A program made the position numbers and the translations under genes. DNA of 64,000 nucleotides. It comes from Lotus japonicus. Its lineage: Eukaryota > Streptophyta > Magnoliopsida > Fabales > Fabaceae. A model generated the notes under the pieces. The model worked only from the letters and a program-made list of their open reading frames with translations, was not told the DNA's origin and did not search any database. This document shows, one piece after another, positions 11,383 to 21,680 of this stretch. Within the stretch, counting starts at the first letter, position 1, and every line of letters begins with the position of its first letter. Location: the NCBI RefSeq assembly GCF_012489685.1, contig NC_080042.1, positions 17,312,150-17,376,149 of the forward strand, in the 5' to 3' direction.

Positions 11383-12297
11383 CTAGGCTCCTTTTCCTCG
11401 CCTTCTTCTTGTCCTTGACCGCTCGCGCGCCTTGTTATCTCTTTTCTCGCCGCTGCCCTGCTGGACGATTCGCTGATCCATTCCTTGAATCGTGATTCCT
11501 TTTCCCTTTTTCTCATCTTGCCCTGAATTCGAGAGATTCGGTTTCCTGAACATCGGCAGTTCCCAGAGTTCTGGGTCTTTTGAGCTCCAGCTGAAGAGGT
11601 CAAAGTTGTCCTCTACCAGCTTCTCTAAGCGTCTCTCTTGACAAACCGTGAGCCTGGGCTCGATCGCCAACACCCCCCTGCTGAATTTATACGCTTCTAA
11701 ATCTGCGATCACACTTGCCCAACGCTCCTCTGCATGCGCGTCCGTGAACTGTCCATCCTTGCCCGTCCTGCCATCTATCCTGACATGTCCTTTGTTGCTC
11801 CCTGATCTTGCTATCTTCTTGTCAACCCCCTGCTTCGATCCCCCTTGCCTGCCTTGATTACCTTGGATAACCTCAACCTCATGACACCTGTGTCCCTCGC
11901 CAGCTCCTTTCTTTCCATACAGGCTGAGACAGTTGTTGTAACATTCTCTCGCCCTCCTTTGATCAATTACAATCTTTCCCACTCTTCCACTCATCAGCGG
12001 ATATTTCACCGTTAGGTGTGCCGTCGAAATTACTGCACAGAGGCGATTGAGTGTGTTCCTTCCAATGATGACGTTGTAGCATGCCACAACCTGCAACACA
12101 AGATACCTTACGCGGAGTAGCTTGGCGTTATCGTCGATACCAAAGACTGTGTCCAGATCTACATATCCGCGTACCCAGACTTGCTCGCCCGAGAAGCCTA
12201 CCAACGTTCTTGTATAGGGCATTAAATCTTTGTCCGTCAATCCTAATTGATCAAAAACATCGTTGTAGATGATGTCAGCGAAGCTTCCTTGGTCCAA
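11383..12297 (-). pseudogene. Ty3/gypsy protease and start of RT, truncated
   Basis: The 304-codon frame opens with GSFADIIYNDVFDQLGL. This is the stretch that normally follows the catalytic D-(S/T)-G of Tat-type proteases, and here the frame reads D-Q-G-S. It then contains VGFSGEQVWVRGYVDLDTVFG, VVACYNVIIGRNTLNRL and AVISTAHLTVKYP, all standard for gypsy protease. The C-terminal part has ERRLEKLVEDNFDLFSW, the linker just before RT, and then leaves the family sequence in a basic run. RT itself is missing, so this is the edge of a deletion. It is read on the same strand as the gag relic. Confidence 0.8.
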
Positions 12298-12299
12298 AG

Positions 12300-14057
12300 A
12301 ACCCGCCGCACATTAAAACTGGTAATCCTTATCATTACAACCACGGGATCGTCTTTGTGTGCCTTGATCCCTTCGAAATCTGCCGACGATATCACAATAT
12401 CTGGATGCTGGAAACCGAATGGGGTTTCATACTATTGCACTGATGTCACCGCTCTCACGTGCCTTCGCCTTGCCGTCGCTGTGTCTCCGCCCCCGCCAAA
12501 GCCACCCGCGATTGTGTTTATTGTCCCAACTGGCGGCTCAAGGTCTTTATTAAAGGTTTCTTCCGCCCCCTTGTTCCTTGTTGTTAGTGTTTCCTTTTTG
12601 TCAGCGGTTGGCGTACGTCGGCGGTTGTCTCGCCTGCGGTCATCCTGCTGACGACCCCCTTTGTACCGGTTCCCTTGCTGTCGTTCGCCATTCCACCGAA
12701 CGCCACGGTCGTTCATCCGGGATTGTCCCGCTCGAATGAGCCTCTCAATCTGGTTCTTCAGGGTAAAGCAATCACTCGTGTCGTGGCTCGCCGAGCGGTG
12801 ATACTCGCACCACTTCGTTTTATCCAACGCCGCTCGGGGCGGGTCGGCCTCTTTCTCGCCTTCCTCAACCGCGTGGATTGCCTTGACCTATCGAAGAAAC
12901 TCCGTCAAATGTACATTTAGACTCTTCCCTGACTCCTCTCGCCGGCGAGGGTCAGCTTTATGCCACGGTCTACGGCGCTCAAAATTTTCTCTCTTGGGGT
13001 ACAATGGCTCCTTCGCAGCCTTCTCTCCTGTCCTCACCTTTCTGTCTCGCCTTTTGCTTCCCTCTCCCGTCTCCTTATTCCGTTTCTCCTCTGGTGAAGC
13101 GTCCCTCTGTTCGCCGTCTTTCTCCTTTTAAGCGCGCCTTCGCTTGAAAGCATCATCCTCCTCGTCCAGAATGTAGGTGTTTGCTCGCGTCCGGATCTCC
13201 GCCATGGACGGAGCCGGCTTGCGGCTCAACTTGCTATTCAGCTTCCCCGGCTGCCACCCGTTCTTGAAGGCACGTGCACAGGCGTGCGGCTCTGACTCCT
13301 CAATTTTGACTGATGCCGCGCTGAATCGTTTTACATACTACTTCAGAGTCTCACCCTCGGATTGGCGGACGTTGTAGAGATCCTCAATTGTCACCTGCTT
13401 GGTTTTATTGGCGGAAAACTGGACAAGAAACTTTGATGAGAAGTCACGGAAATTAGTGATGGATCCTCGGGGTAGCGTGGTAAACCATGCCATGGTTGTG
13501 CCTTACGTAGCTGGAAACATCCTGCACCTTACAGCGTCGGAAGCGGCACTGATCACCATTTTTGTATTGAAATATAGCAGGTGCTCTTTGGGATCAACTT
13601 TCCCGCCGTATGTCTCAAGGACAATATTCTTCATGTTATCTGGTATAACAACCTCCCTTACTGCCGCTGAGAACGGCTCGAATTCAGCCACGGCTTCCGC
13701 TTCGCGCTCCCCTTTATCCTGCTGCTCGGAATGATAATACTCTAGTTGTTCTTGTAAGTAATCGTTTCGCTACCGTATATCATCAACACTACGGATCAAG
13801 CGATTCCAGTCTTGGCCAGAGATCGGTGCCTGAGGTGCCGGAGTCTCCTCTCCTGAAGCTCCGGGTGAGTGCGCTGGTGATCTCTGCAGCTCTGGTGAAG
13901 TTGGCGGAGAAGGTAATGGAGGCGGTGGTGGAGGAGTTAACCGATCGGTTTCTTCACGGCGAACTTGGTCGCGTCGCGGCCTTCCTCTCACGTGACGTGG
14001 AGGTGAACCGCGCCGCCGCTCCTGATCTTCGTCGCGTCATCGACGAAGTGTCTCCAT
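12300..14057 (-). pseudogene. Ty3/gypsy gag relic (Retrotrans_gag and zinc-finger region)
   Basis: The gag start is the ATG at 14057, 124 bp after the primer binding site. The reading is split over three frames. Recognisable pieces are an Arg/Pro-rich N-terminus (13991-13770), the capsid-like segment with VVIPDNMKNIVLETYGGKVD (13691-13503) continuing as MAWFTTLPRGSI.NFRDFSSKFL and VKRFSAASVKIEESEP, and the C-terminal zinc-binding segment KWCEYHRSASHDTSDCFTLK (12827-12432). TAG codons at 13770-13772 and 13338-13340 lie where the family usually has Gln. Frameshifts separate the parts, so no functional Gag can be made. Confidence 0.8.
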
Positions 14058-14180
14058 CGATCTTTGTTAGTGAACCAAAGAACTTCAAGCGAAAAACTGA
14101 AAACTGAAGAAAATCACACAGAAAATTGAACTTCTCTAAACCAAATTGCAATCCACGCAGTCCGGGAATCAAAATCTACC

Positions 14181-14200
14181 GTTCCCCACAGACGGCGCCA
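14181..14200 (-). other. Primer binding site of Tat-like element
   Basis: The minus strand reads TGGCGCCGTCTGTGGGGAAC two bases inside the LTR end. TGGCGCCG starts are usual for plant Tat/Athila-type elements. The site fixes the sense strand as minus. Confidence 0.75.
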
Positions 14201-14202
14201 AA

Positions 14203-14521
14203 TGTTCCATCATGAACATTGAGATGAGGTATAGTACCTAAGGTGTAAGGAACGTGATGTGAGATTCCTAGGGAGAATGAGAGCGTAACCGCTTTGGAGA
14301 GAGAATAACTGAATTTCAATCTTGTTATTTCACAAATGAGCTAAGAGTCCTTTACAATTGGTATTCCTCCCCTATTTATAGTTGGGGGAGCTGGGCTTAG
14401 AGCCTCTGAACCATCCTAATGGGCCAGTTGGGCCTCCGGGATGAAGACCCAAGTCCCTGGTCCGCTCATCGCCCTAGGCCAGCGCTCCTGGGTGAGGGAC
14501 CCTGGGGTCTCGCCCAGTCCA
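14203..14521 (-). repeat. 5' LTR of Tat-like element
   Basis: This 319-bp direct copy of 6841-7159 has TG..CA ends and is followed by the right TSD GCTTT (14522-14526). Confidence 0.9.
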
Positions 14522-14724
14522 GCTTTGACCTTTCTTCTCTTGAATGGAACATCTTCTTGCATTGTCTTGCACTTTGGACATCTGACGATGAGGGATGTGA
14601 GTCAAAAGTGTTGTTTCCTGAAATATAATTCATATGAAATATTTAACCTTTTAACCATTACACATATACTCTTGAAAATTGTTATCTTTCAAAACATGAT
14701 AAATGATGTATTCGGCGTATGAAC

Positions 14725-15080
14725 CTAACAAAACCTAGTGCAAAGTAGATGATACACATAGGCTCGGGTGAATATAATCACTCGGCTTGGTGTCCACCAC
14801 ACAGAACACGGATCGGCTGGCCTTGGATCCTATCGTGATATAAGCCATAAGTACCCTGATAGCTCTCATAGATCCTCATATGAAGTAAGACATCTTCATG
14901 CTGGTTAGTAACAAGTCCTTTGAGAACTTCCCTAGTTTCTTCAAAGTTGGCAGTGGAATAACGTTTAGCACGTCTTCCGGATCAACGAATACCCTGGGCA
15001 TAGGCTTGCCATTTATTTGATATGTCACATATATTGGTTTGAGGTGCTTCTCCATTTGCTTCGTAGGTTAATCAAATGGT
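14725..15080 (-). pseudogene. Older gypsy protease relic
   Basis: Minus-strand translation gives KPIYVTYQINGKPMPRVFVD, then VLNVIPLPTLKKLGK, then ITIGSKASRSVF.VVDTKPS and ISSTLH. This is the order of a Ty3/gypsy aspartic protease and its C-terminal GRDWIH region. The active site reads DPED instead of D-(S/T/G)-G, and there are internal stops (for example after MSYFI). It is not part of the 6841-14521 element, which inserted 200 bp away. Confidence 0.65.
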
Positions 15081-16269
15081 ACAACTACATTAGGCGGGTC
15101 ACGAGTGACGCCCACTCAATTTATTCACACGTCCCCCTCTAAGATTCCAACATGTCCTTGTACTGAGAGAAAATTATAAGGGACCAAACCCGTAACCGCC
15201 ACTTCTCTTAGGTTGTCATCTTTTAACAAGGCCTCCAACTCTTCACCGGCTTTGGATAAATCAAGAGTGCTTGTACCCTTGGGGTCGGCTGATCACCACC
15301 CTATTTAGGATGTTCTATCGAAGACTGCTCTTTATATATTAGAATAGCCGCATTTGTTGTGTATACGATATACCAATATACTTCTTAGGGATGCCACTTC
15401 TTTCATCTTCACTTTCTTTGCTGAACAAAGCATGTTTATCATTTTTTTTCAATTTTTGTATGGCTCGATTCCCCTGTCTTCATTTCTTCTAGGACCGAGA
15501 TAAAGTATTAGGCTCGGATCAAGGATCCTTAACATACATATTAAGGAACCATTTCCCCCTCTCGACCTCAACTTTGGGCTTGATCATTATTCCAAGCCCC
15601 AAATTTTAATTATACTTGGGGGAGACCATCTGTTAGATCATTCCTTCAAAGGTATTGATCTTGACAATCTTGGCCTCTATGCCCTTGATCAGTTTTTTTA
15701 ATGAGCTTATCCATCCCAACTAGATCTATAACTCTATTTTTCTGGTTTTCCCAATGCCCCTCTTTGAGTTCACATTTTGTCAACCTAGCCAATGGTGTTG
15801 CCTTAGCCTAGTTGTATCATTTTATATTTTTTTAGCATTGTTATTTGAATTCTAGTCATTTTTAGTAGTTTATTGCACTTTTAAACCTTAAATTTGAGTC
15901 TTTTTTTGCATTTTAGTCATTGGTCTAGCATGTTAGAGGAATTGAGCTCAAGAATGGAATTGGGGAAATGAAACATGTGCTATGTATAATCTGAATTCCT
16001 TTGCTTAATGTTTCTTAATTTGATGTTTACAAGTGACAAAGAAGAGCTTGATTGTTGATTTAGTGTGCAGCCCAACATTTATTTCTCATGAAGGGTTGTC
16101 TAGGAATCTTTTGGGAACAAGGAAAGACAAAGGTTGAAGGGTAAAGGATGAAGTCAATGTTTATGGCTGAAGAAATGTTTCAGATTCATATCGAAGGGAA
16201 TGAAAGTTCATGAAGGCTCTTAAGTGCATTAAAGACTAGAACTTAAGCTGATGGAAGTTGAAGGCTTTT
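15081..16269. other. Unassigned AT-rich DNA
   Basis: I see no ORF, tRNA or paired repeat ends. Parts may be non-coding sequence of the old gypsy element at 14.7-15.1 kb. No diagnostic motif was found. Confidence 0.4.
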
Positions 16270-16640
16270 ATGTATTACACATATGCCACACCTTTCAAGG
16301 AATTTAGCAAACAGATATTGATACGATCCACTTTCATCATATCTTTTAGAATACTCATGACCTTGTTTAGATCTTACAATTTTTACTTTTCTATTTAATT
16401 GTCTTTCAACTTCATTAATATAAATCTATAATGCATATACAACTTGAGATTTATCATGCAATAAATCGATATAGTCATAACGTGAATAATCATCAATGAA
16501 GGTGATGAAGTATATTTCCTTATTGAAAGATTAAAGAGAAAAACTTGAGAGCTTTTTGTGGCTTCTTTTAGTTGTGCGTTTTGTTTATTTACCGTTAATA
16601 CAATCCCACACATACATTGAGACTAGTAAAATCTAATTCC
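16270..16640 (-). pseudogene. Old copia integrase fragment
   Basis: The minus strand reads IYFITFIDDYSRYDYIDLLH, then DKSQVVYAL with a stop, IYINEVERQLNRKVKIVRS and YDESG. This is the Ty1/copia integrase core, with the first catalytic-region DDYSR motif and the RSD(R)GGEY position decayed to RSKQGHEY. Upstream (16560-16610) there are remains of the zinc-binding linker. It belongs to the same relic as the gag pieces at 16872-17290 and 40877-41060. Confidence 0.72.
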
Positions 16641-16871
16641 AAAAGGACTTCAAAAATGCCACCGCATCTTACTTTCACATCGAATTTTATATCAACCGTT
16701 GTAAAAACTATTTACGAGTTACTTTTCACATCAGACATATTCCCAACTGATGTGAAAACTCTCATAAAAGTTCACTATAACTTCAATATTGCCACTGTGT
16801 TATCTTTCACATCAGGTATTATTTCCACCGTTGTGAAAACCCTGATGTGAAAAGTATAATTTTTAGTAGTG
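16640..16871 (-). mobile_element. CACTA (En/Spm-type) transposon end
   Basis: The right border, read on the minus strand from 16871, is CACTACTAAAAATTATAC. Repeated subterminal motifs follow: TTCACATCAG/CTGATGTGAA and TTTCACAACGGT occur several times in both orientations over 200 bp. CACTA termini with clustered subterminal repeats are the hallmark of this superfamily. Only one end is visible, so it is a fragment. It interrupts the old copia element between its gag and integrase parts. Confidence 0.7.
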
Positions 16872-17290
16872 TACGGAAACACGTTCCAGACGTTTTTTCC
16901 ACCAGTAAGCATAACATTCACCAATCAATCCTGGTTGACATAATTGATGGAATGATTACCTTGATTCTTGATTCTGATTTCCCCTTGAACCAACATATTG
17001 TGCATTTCATGCACATTCCATTTATCATTCATGGTATATAGTTCATTTGAAAAGAATCATACTCAGACTACCATCAAGGACATTTTCATCCACACCACTC
17101 CCAATGTTTTAAGTCTTGCTGCAATGTTTGTCATTTTGATGACATGTTCATGCATAACACATGAGCCATCAACTTTCATGGTAGTAAATGTGCTCATTAG
17201 TGTCTCAGCAAGAGACCTTATATTAGTTTGGAAGCGCTCTTCCACGAACTTTTCTTTAGGACTTTCAGTTTCAGGAAAAGCATATTAGTA
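16872..17290 (-). pseudogene. Old copia gag, middle and C-terminal part
   Basis: The minus strand reads ETLMSTFTTMKVDGSCVMHE, HVIKMTNIAARLKTLG, WNVHEMHNMLVQGEIRIKNQ and GNHSINYVNQ, which is the conserved copia Gag (UBN2 family). Stops and shifts are present. The Sirevirus inserted immediately upstream, so the N-terminal part of the same gag is at 40877-41060. Confidence 0.78.
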
Positions 17291-17295
17291 TTAAT

Positions 17296-18500
17296 TGAAG
17301 GTATGAAAAACGGTAGAAAGGGGGGGTTTGAATAACGTTTTCAGTATAAAACTTCCACCTTAAAGATTTTGACAAATCTTTCGAGAACTTAAGTGCTAAA
17401 GATAAGAGATAAAAAAGCACACAAGGATTTTATCCTGGTTCACTTGATAAATCACTCAAGCTACTCCAGTCCACCCGTTAAGGTGATTTCTTCCTTCTTA
17501 GAATGAAGGCAATCCACTAATCAGGTAAGAGTTACAACTGCACTTGAAACCTACAAGTGACTAACAATTACACTGACTTAGCTCACACTAAGATTCACTC
17601 TCTTAGTCTTCTCTAGGATCCGATCAACCTTGATCTCCTAAAGGAACTAAACAAACTGTTTATCAAAGAATTGTTTACAAGAGATTTGCTTCTAAAAAGC
17701 TAATAGTAAACTCAATGAATTTCAGATGAAAGAAAACTTAGAAGATTTTGAATATGTCTTGCGTATGTGAATGCTTCTCGCCGTTTCTTTCAGTCTTCAA
17801 CCTCTTTATATACTCCAAGGATTAGGGTTGAGCGATGCATGGGAAATGCTACCGTTGGAGGGCAGTTCTGGAAAATCCAGCTTCTGCTGTGGCTGAGAAC
17901 GTTAGGTAGGTCGTCAGGAAGGTACAGTTGCTTTTGTACTTGGATAGCGACGCGACCTTTAAACCTAGGAGACTTCTGATCAGGGGAATGCTTCATATTG
18001 GAACTTGTGAAGCCGGTTGATCAGAGTCAGAGGGAAAGCCCAGATCCTCTGACCATTGTTTCTTCTGATTCTGAACTCAGAGGGAAGAACATGGTCTTCA
18101 GAGTATCTTGCTTCTGGACATCAGAACTTCACTAATCAGCTTCTGGATCTTCAGAGTCTTCTACACCATCAGAATATCTGAGCCTTCAGTGTTTCTTGGT
18201 TATCAGACTTTCTGGATCTTCAGAGCTTCTAGTGACTGAGTCCTCATCAGAGTTTGTATAGCTTCAGAACTTCTGAAGCTTTTCCACTGTTCATACTGAA
18301 CATGGTGAATGCGAAAGCGTTGCTTGGGTCACTCTTTATACACAGTGCTTCTGATTTGTGTGAGATTGAGTTGAGGTCAGAGCCTGTAAATAGCACACTC
18401 AGAAAAACACGTTAGAGTACCACAATTGTTCATATCAAAAGGTTAACTTGTAATCATCAAAACATAGAGTTGTACTACTAGATCAAAACTTGATCTTACA
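17296..18500 (-). repeat. 3' LTR of Sirevirus
   Basis: The 1205-bp sequence is a near-identical direct repeat of 39668-40871. The U3 part (about 18020-18270) is full of short TCAGA/TCTGA and CTTCTGGATCTTCAGAG repeats. A TATATAAA box lies at 17805-17812 on the minus strand. Confidence 0.95.
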
Positions 18501-18515
18501 ATCTCCCCCTTTTTG
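18501..18515 (-). other. Polypurine tract next to Sirevirus 3' LTR
   Basis: The minus strand reads AAAAAGGGGGAGAT directly before the LTR start TGTAAG. This is the expected plus-strand DNA primer site. Confidence 0.85.
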
Positions 18516-18664
18516 ATGATGACAAAACTAAGATTTTTGATGAACAATTCTTAAACATTAAACTGAATTCACTCAGAGTTTAGAGATATAGAATAAGACT
18601 TATCCTGATGTGAATAGTTTATCTTGCTCATTCTGAATTCAAGTCACTGCTTGATTCTGATCTT

Positions 18665-19054
18665 AGCTCCCCCTGAATCTAATACTTGATGAAAACGTTA
18701 GTAAAGTCTAGATTCTGAGCTAAATGATATAAGAGTTCAGAGTGAAAAACTTATGACATAGATGAAAATCGAATAATCAGAGCGCATAAGTAATCAGAGT
18801 CACGGACAAGGTATCAGAGTCTTGGGTATCAGAGTCAACTTAGAATCACTTCAGAAGAAGTGAAATGTATTCCTTGTATTTGCCCAGTGACACATCTATG
18901 GTCATGAAGGTGGAACTCTTAAATTCTCCAAAAGAAAAATAAATCACACTAACACATCTTACACATCAAAAACTGGGTTTACTCCCCCTTTTTGTCATAA
19001 GCAAAAAGCTTGGGGTGTGAAAAACTTAGCTTGAAGTACAAGGTACTCCCCCTT
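18665..19054 (-). repeat. Additional upstream polypurine tracts
   Basis: Three more copies of a GGGGGAG tract occur on the minus strand at about 18665-18677 (CAGGGGGAGCT), 18981-18994 (AAAAAGGGGGAGT) and 19045-19054 (AAGGGGGAGT). Repeated PPTs upstream of the 3' LTR have been described as a conserved feature of Sireviruses. The intervening 18516-19230 has no sense-strand ORF. Confidence 0.75.
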
Positions 19055-19241
19055 AGAGAAGGTCTAAGTTTAAAGAAAATGAAAACGATGCAAGAAACAG
19101 AGTTAGGCGAAATAAATAGAAGAGTTAATGCAAAAGAAGAACGTTTACTACCGGTCAAGGGAGTAAAGAGAAGGGTCAGTTACCAAGAACTTAACCTCGA
19201 GAAACTGTAGGAGCATTAACTTTCAGAGAGAAAGTGAAGCC

Positions 19242-19249
19242 TATATAAA
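19242..19249 (+). promoter_or_regulatory. TATA box of antisense unit in Sirevirus
   Basis: TATATAAA in the context GCCTATATAAAGCG lies 65 bp upstream of the ATG at 19307, on the strand opposite to gag and pol. A start of transcription about 30 bp downstream would give a leader of about 35 nt. Confidence 0.6.
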
Positions 19250-19306
19250 GCGTTGGAGAGAAAGGTAAGCTTCACACCTCGAACAGTTTGCAGTAAGGAA
19301 AAAAAA

Positions 19307-19699
19307 ATGACATCATACATCGTAGCACTAGAAGAGCTGAGGAAGACGGCCTTTGAGGAGGACTTGTTCCTTAACATCAGGCATCCAGAGGGTACAACGA
19401 CCATCTCGGAGCTAACACGGACACTGCTGGAAGAGGACCTGCGTCCAGAGTTGGAGAGAGACCTGAAGGAATTTCTTGCCTTCGTGGAGGAGGTGCAAGA
19501 ACTCAGCCGGCTTGAACTCAAGCTGCTGGAAGAAAAAGAGATCTTGGAAGAGAAGCTCAAGACTTCAGAAGAGATTCTGGAGAGGGATGAGCTAAAGGAC
19601 AGGCTCAGCAACATCCAGCATGCACTGGAGCGTCTGGAGAAGGATAGGTCAGAGCAGCGCCAGGAGTGCAGAAGAATGAGGAGAGATCCTCCATTCTAG
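19307..19699 (+). CDS. Antisense coiled-coil ORF inside the Sirevirus 3' region
   Basis: This is a complete 130-codon ORF from ATG 19307 (preceded by an A-rich AAGGAAAAAAA context) to TAG 19697. The protein is highly charged, rich in Glu, Leu, Arg and Lys. After a short N-terminus (TSYIVALEELRKTAFEED) it is nearly all predicted amphipathic helix with leucine heptads, so a coiled coil is likely. It ends in a basic RRMRRD tail. It lies between the env-like ORF and the 3' LTR on the opposite strand. A TATA box precedes it and AATAAA follows at 19743. The reverse strand of the same stretch gives only Ser-rich low-complexity sequence, which favours this frame as the real one. I recognise no family and assign no function. 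The start is the only in-frame ATG near the TATA box. Confidence 0.6.
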   Translation: MTSYIVALEELRKTAFEEDLFLNIRHPEGTTTISELTRTLLEEDLRPELERDLKEFLAFVEEVQELSRLELKLLEEKEILEEKLKTSEEILERDELKDRLSNIQHALERLEKDRSEQRQECRRMRRDPPF

Positions 19700-19742
19700 A
19701 CTTTAGGGAAAGAATGTATGATGTAAGCATAAAGATATTATG

Positions 19743-19748
19743 AATAAA
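19743..19748 (+). terminator. Poly(A) signal of antisense unit
   Basis: AATAAA lies 44 bp after the stop codon of the antisense ORF, in AT-rich sequence. It is the canonical plant near-upstream element. Confidence 0.45.
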
Positions 19749-19899
19749 AAGATTTTGGCAAACATATGTGACACAAGTATATATAGATATGCATAGATAA
19801 TCACAAACGAACAAAGTAGAATAAGTAAATAAAAAGAAACAGAGTTTAACAAAAATAAACCAACGTTAAAGAAAAAGAAAAACGAAGAGATCCTAAAAA

Positions 19900-20979
19900 C
19901 TAAGGTTTATCAGTTCGTCGCAGAAGTTCCATCATCATGTGCTTCATCTCAATTAGCATGGATTCATGAATGTCAAGACGCTGTTCCATGATGTCGAGTC
20001 TGGATGAGCTTGACTGAGTAGAACCGGAAGGAACATTCTGAGCAGCTTGAGGATCTGGAATGGAAGCAGAAGCATCAGGAGTAAACACTACTGGTGCAAG
20101 TGCTTGGCATCTAAGAGCTTCAGCCTCAGCTTCAAGTCGTTCTGCCTCTAGTCTGGCTTGTTCAGCTTGAGCTGCTGCTTGACGTGCAGCTTCTTCTGCT
20201 TGAGCTTTCTTTCTCTTGGCTTCTTCAATAGCTTCAAGAAGCTTATTTCTCTGTTCTTGTTCATGAAGAGCCACCCTTCGAGCAAACCTTTGCTTTGCAG
20301 CCTCAATCCTCTGACTTCCCTCTGCATGCAGGAGCTGCATCATAATTGGAACTTGAGCCACTAGCCAAGTGCCCAGAGTGTTCCACTCATCAGCCACACG
20401 TTCAGCATTCTCACTGAGGTCAGTCTGACCGTGCACATTGCGTAGCCTCAAAGAGGCTTCATGATAGAAAATATTGATGCACTCAGAGAGAGATGTGGGT
20501 CGGAGGTGAGTATAGGGAATTATGGAGAGGTTGGTTTCAGGAGAGGCTGGGTGATTGCTGCTGTGGGCTTCAGAGGCACCTTGTGGAGAGCCAATGTTAA
20601 ACATTTGAGCATTGGGTTCAGAGGTTCCAAGGTGAGGTTCTGAAGTTTCAACCAGAGGATGGGGTGATCTAACCGAGGATTGGTTAGACACTGATTGATC
20701 GGGTTCAGGTTCTGGTTGAATAGGTTCTTGTTGGTCTGGGGCAGGGTGAGCTTGTTGAGCCAAAGGGTCTGCCTCTTGTAAAGGATTGGCCAAGATAGGT
20801 TCATCTGGGTCAACTAGAAGTTCAGGTCTAGGGCCAGGATATCTCCTAGGGCTTAGACACGTGAGGTAATACTCTTCTAAGGTAGACACCTTTTCTTTTC
20901 TGACCTCCATGAATTTTCTAATGGATTCAGAGTTATTGGAGGGAGAAGAATCAGCAACATTGGTTGGGAAGGATACAGG
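19900..20979 (-). pseudogene. Env-like ORF of Sirevirus, C-terminal part
   Basis: This is the downstream half of the third Sirevirus ORF, cut by the chromovirus. It has a Pro/Gln/Glu-rich region (QQEPIQPEPEPDQS), a helical part, and a long Ala/Glu/Arg/Gln coiled coil (EEAKRKKAQAEEAARQAAAQ). The stop is at 19900. Env-like ORFs of SIRE1-type elements commonly have a proline-rich region and a C-terminal coiled coil. Their role in infection is unproven. The frame agrees with the N-terminal part at 32466-34249 once the insertion and its TSD are discounted, so the ORF was open when it was hit. A few extra codons at the cut edge come from the LTR. Confidence 0.8.
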
Positions 20980-21670
20980 TGTAAGACCCGGATTTTCGGA
21001 ACAAGTTAATTTCCGACTCACGCGTGGAATCAGTGTAAGTGTGACAGGAGTTTGATATTTGAGAAAGATTAATGAAGAAGAAAGTTCAGGAATTACTTGA
21101 GGAATGTTGCGTAGTTGCTTTCGGAGTTAGTACGAGTCGTCTGCACATCTGCCTTATGGCGAGCGTGTCCAGAATAGGCTTTTTCGCTTCTAGAGCAACG
21201 TTTTAAGGGAGATTTCGAATCCTTGGAAAATTTAAAGATTCTCTTTATTTTTCCTTCGACCAGCGTTTCATTTCGGAACTCTGGACTGTACGCACGATAG
21301 TATTCACTTTTCGGAAGTTCGCCGACGCTAATTTCTTTGCTTCGAAACCCTAGATTCGAGCGATGGATGAAGACTTTTTCTATTCGGGACTTCTAACGGA
21401 CTTTCCGTCCGCGTTGCCAGATTTGTTTCGACATTTCCAATCTTTCTTCAGAAGGAAGTTTTGTCGTCCGGCGATCACAGCAAAAAGTAGTTTTTCGGGA
21501 CAGATTTAACTTACACCGCTTTTGAGATTTTCGATATCGTTTTTCCCATATCATAGATATTTGTTTTGAGTTCTGGATTTCTGACGCCAGAATCTCTCTT
21601 AGAATTCCTTGGTGAACGTGCTGCAAAAATCGGAATCGCGAAATTTTCATTTTCCCGCGATTTCGCCCGC

Positions 21671-21680
21671 CTATAAATAG
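21671..21680 (+). promoter_or_regulatory. TATA box of 5' LTR
   Basis: CTATAAATAG sits in the small palindrome CGCCTATAAATAGGCG. It is the likely start of the element's transcript and is repeated at 29151 in the 3' LTR. Confidence 0.75.

Larger units (their letters stand above)
6841..14521 (-). mobile_element. Non-autonomous Tat-like Ty3/gypsy element with antisense ORF
   Basis: Two 319-bp LTRs (6841-7159 and 14203-14521) bound the element, and GCTTT is duplicated at 6836-6840 and 14522-14526. The primer binding site next to the right LTR (14181-14200, minus) shows that the sense strand is minus. Sense order is 5' LTR, PBS, gag relic (14057 to about 12300), protease relic (12297-11383), then nothing of RT, RNase H or integrase. 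A long ORF follows on the opposite strand (7801-10226), then the 3' LTR. An antisense ORF between pol and the 3' LTR is known in Tat/Ogre-group gypsy elements. All genes carry stops or shifts, so the copy is dead, and it had lost pol as well. Confidence 0.88.
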
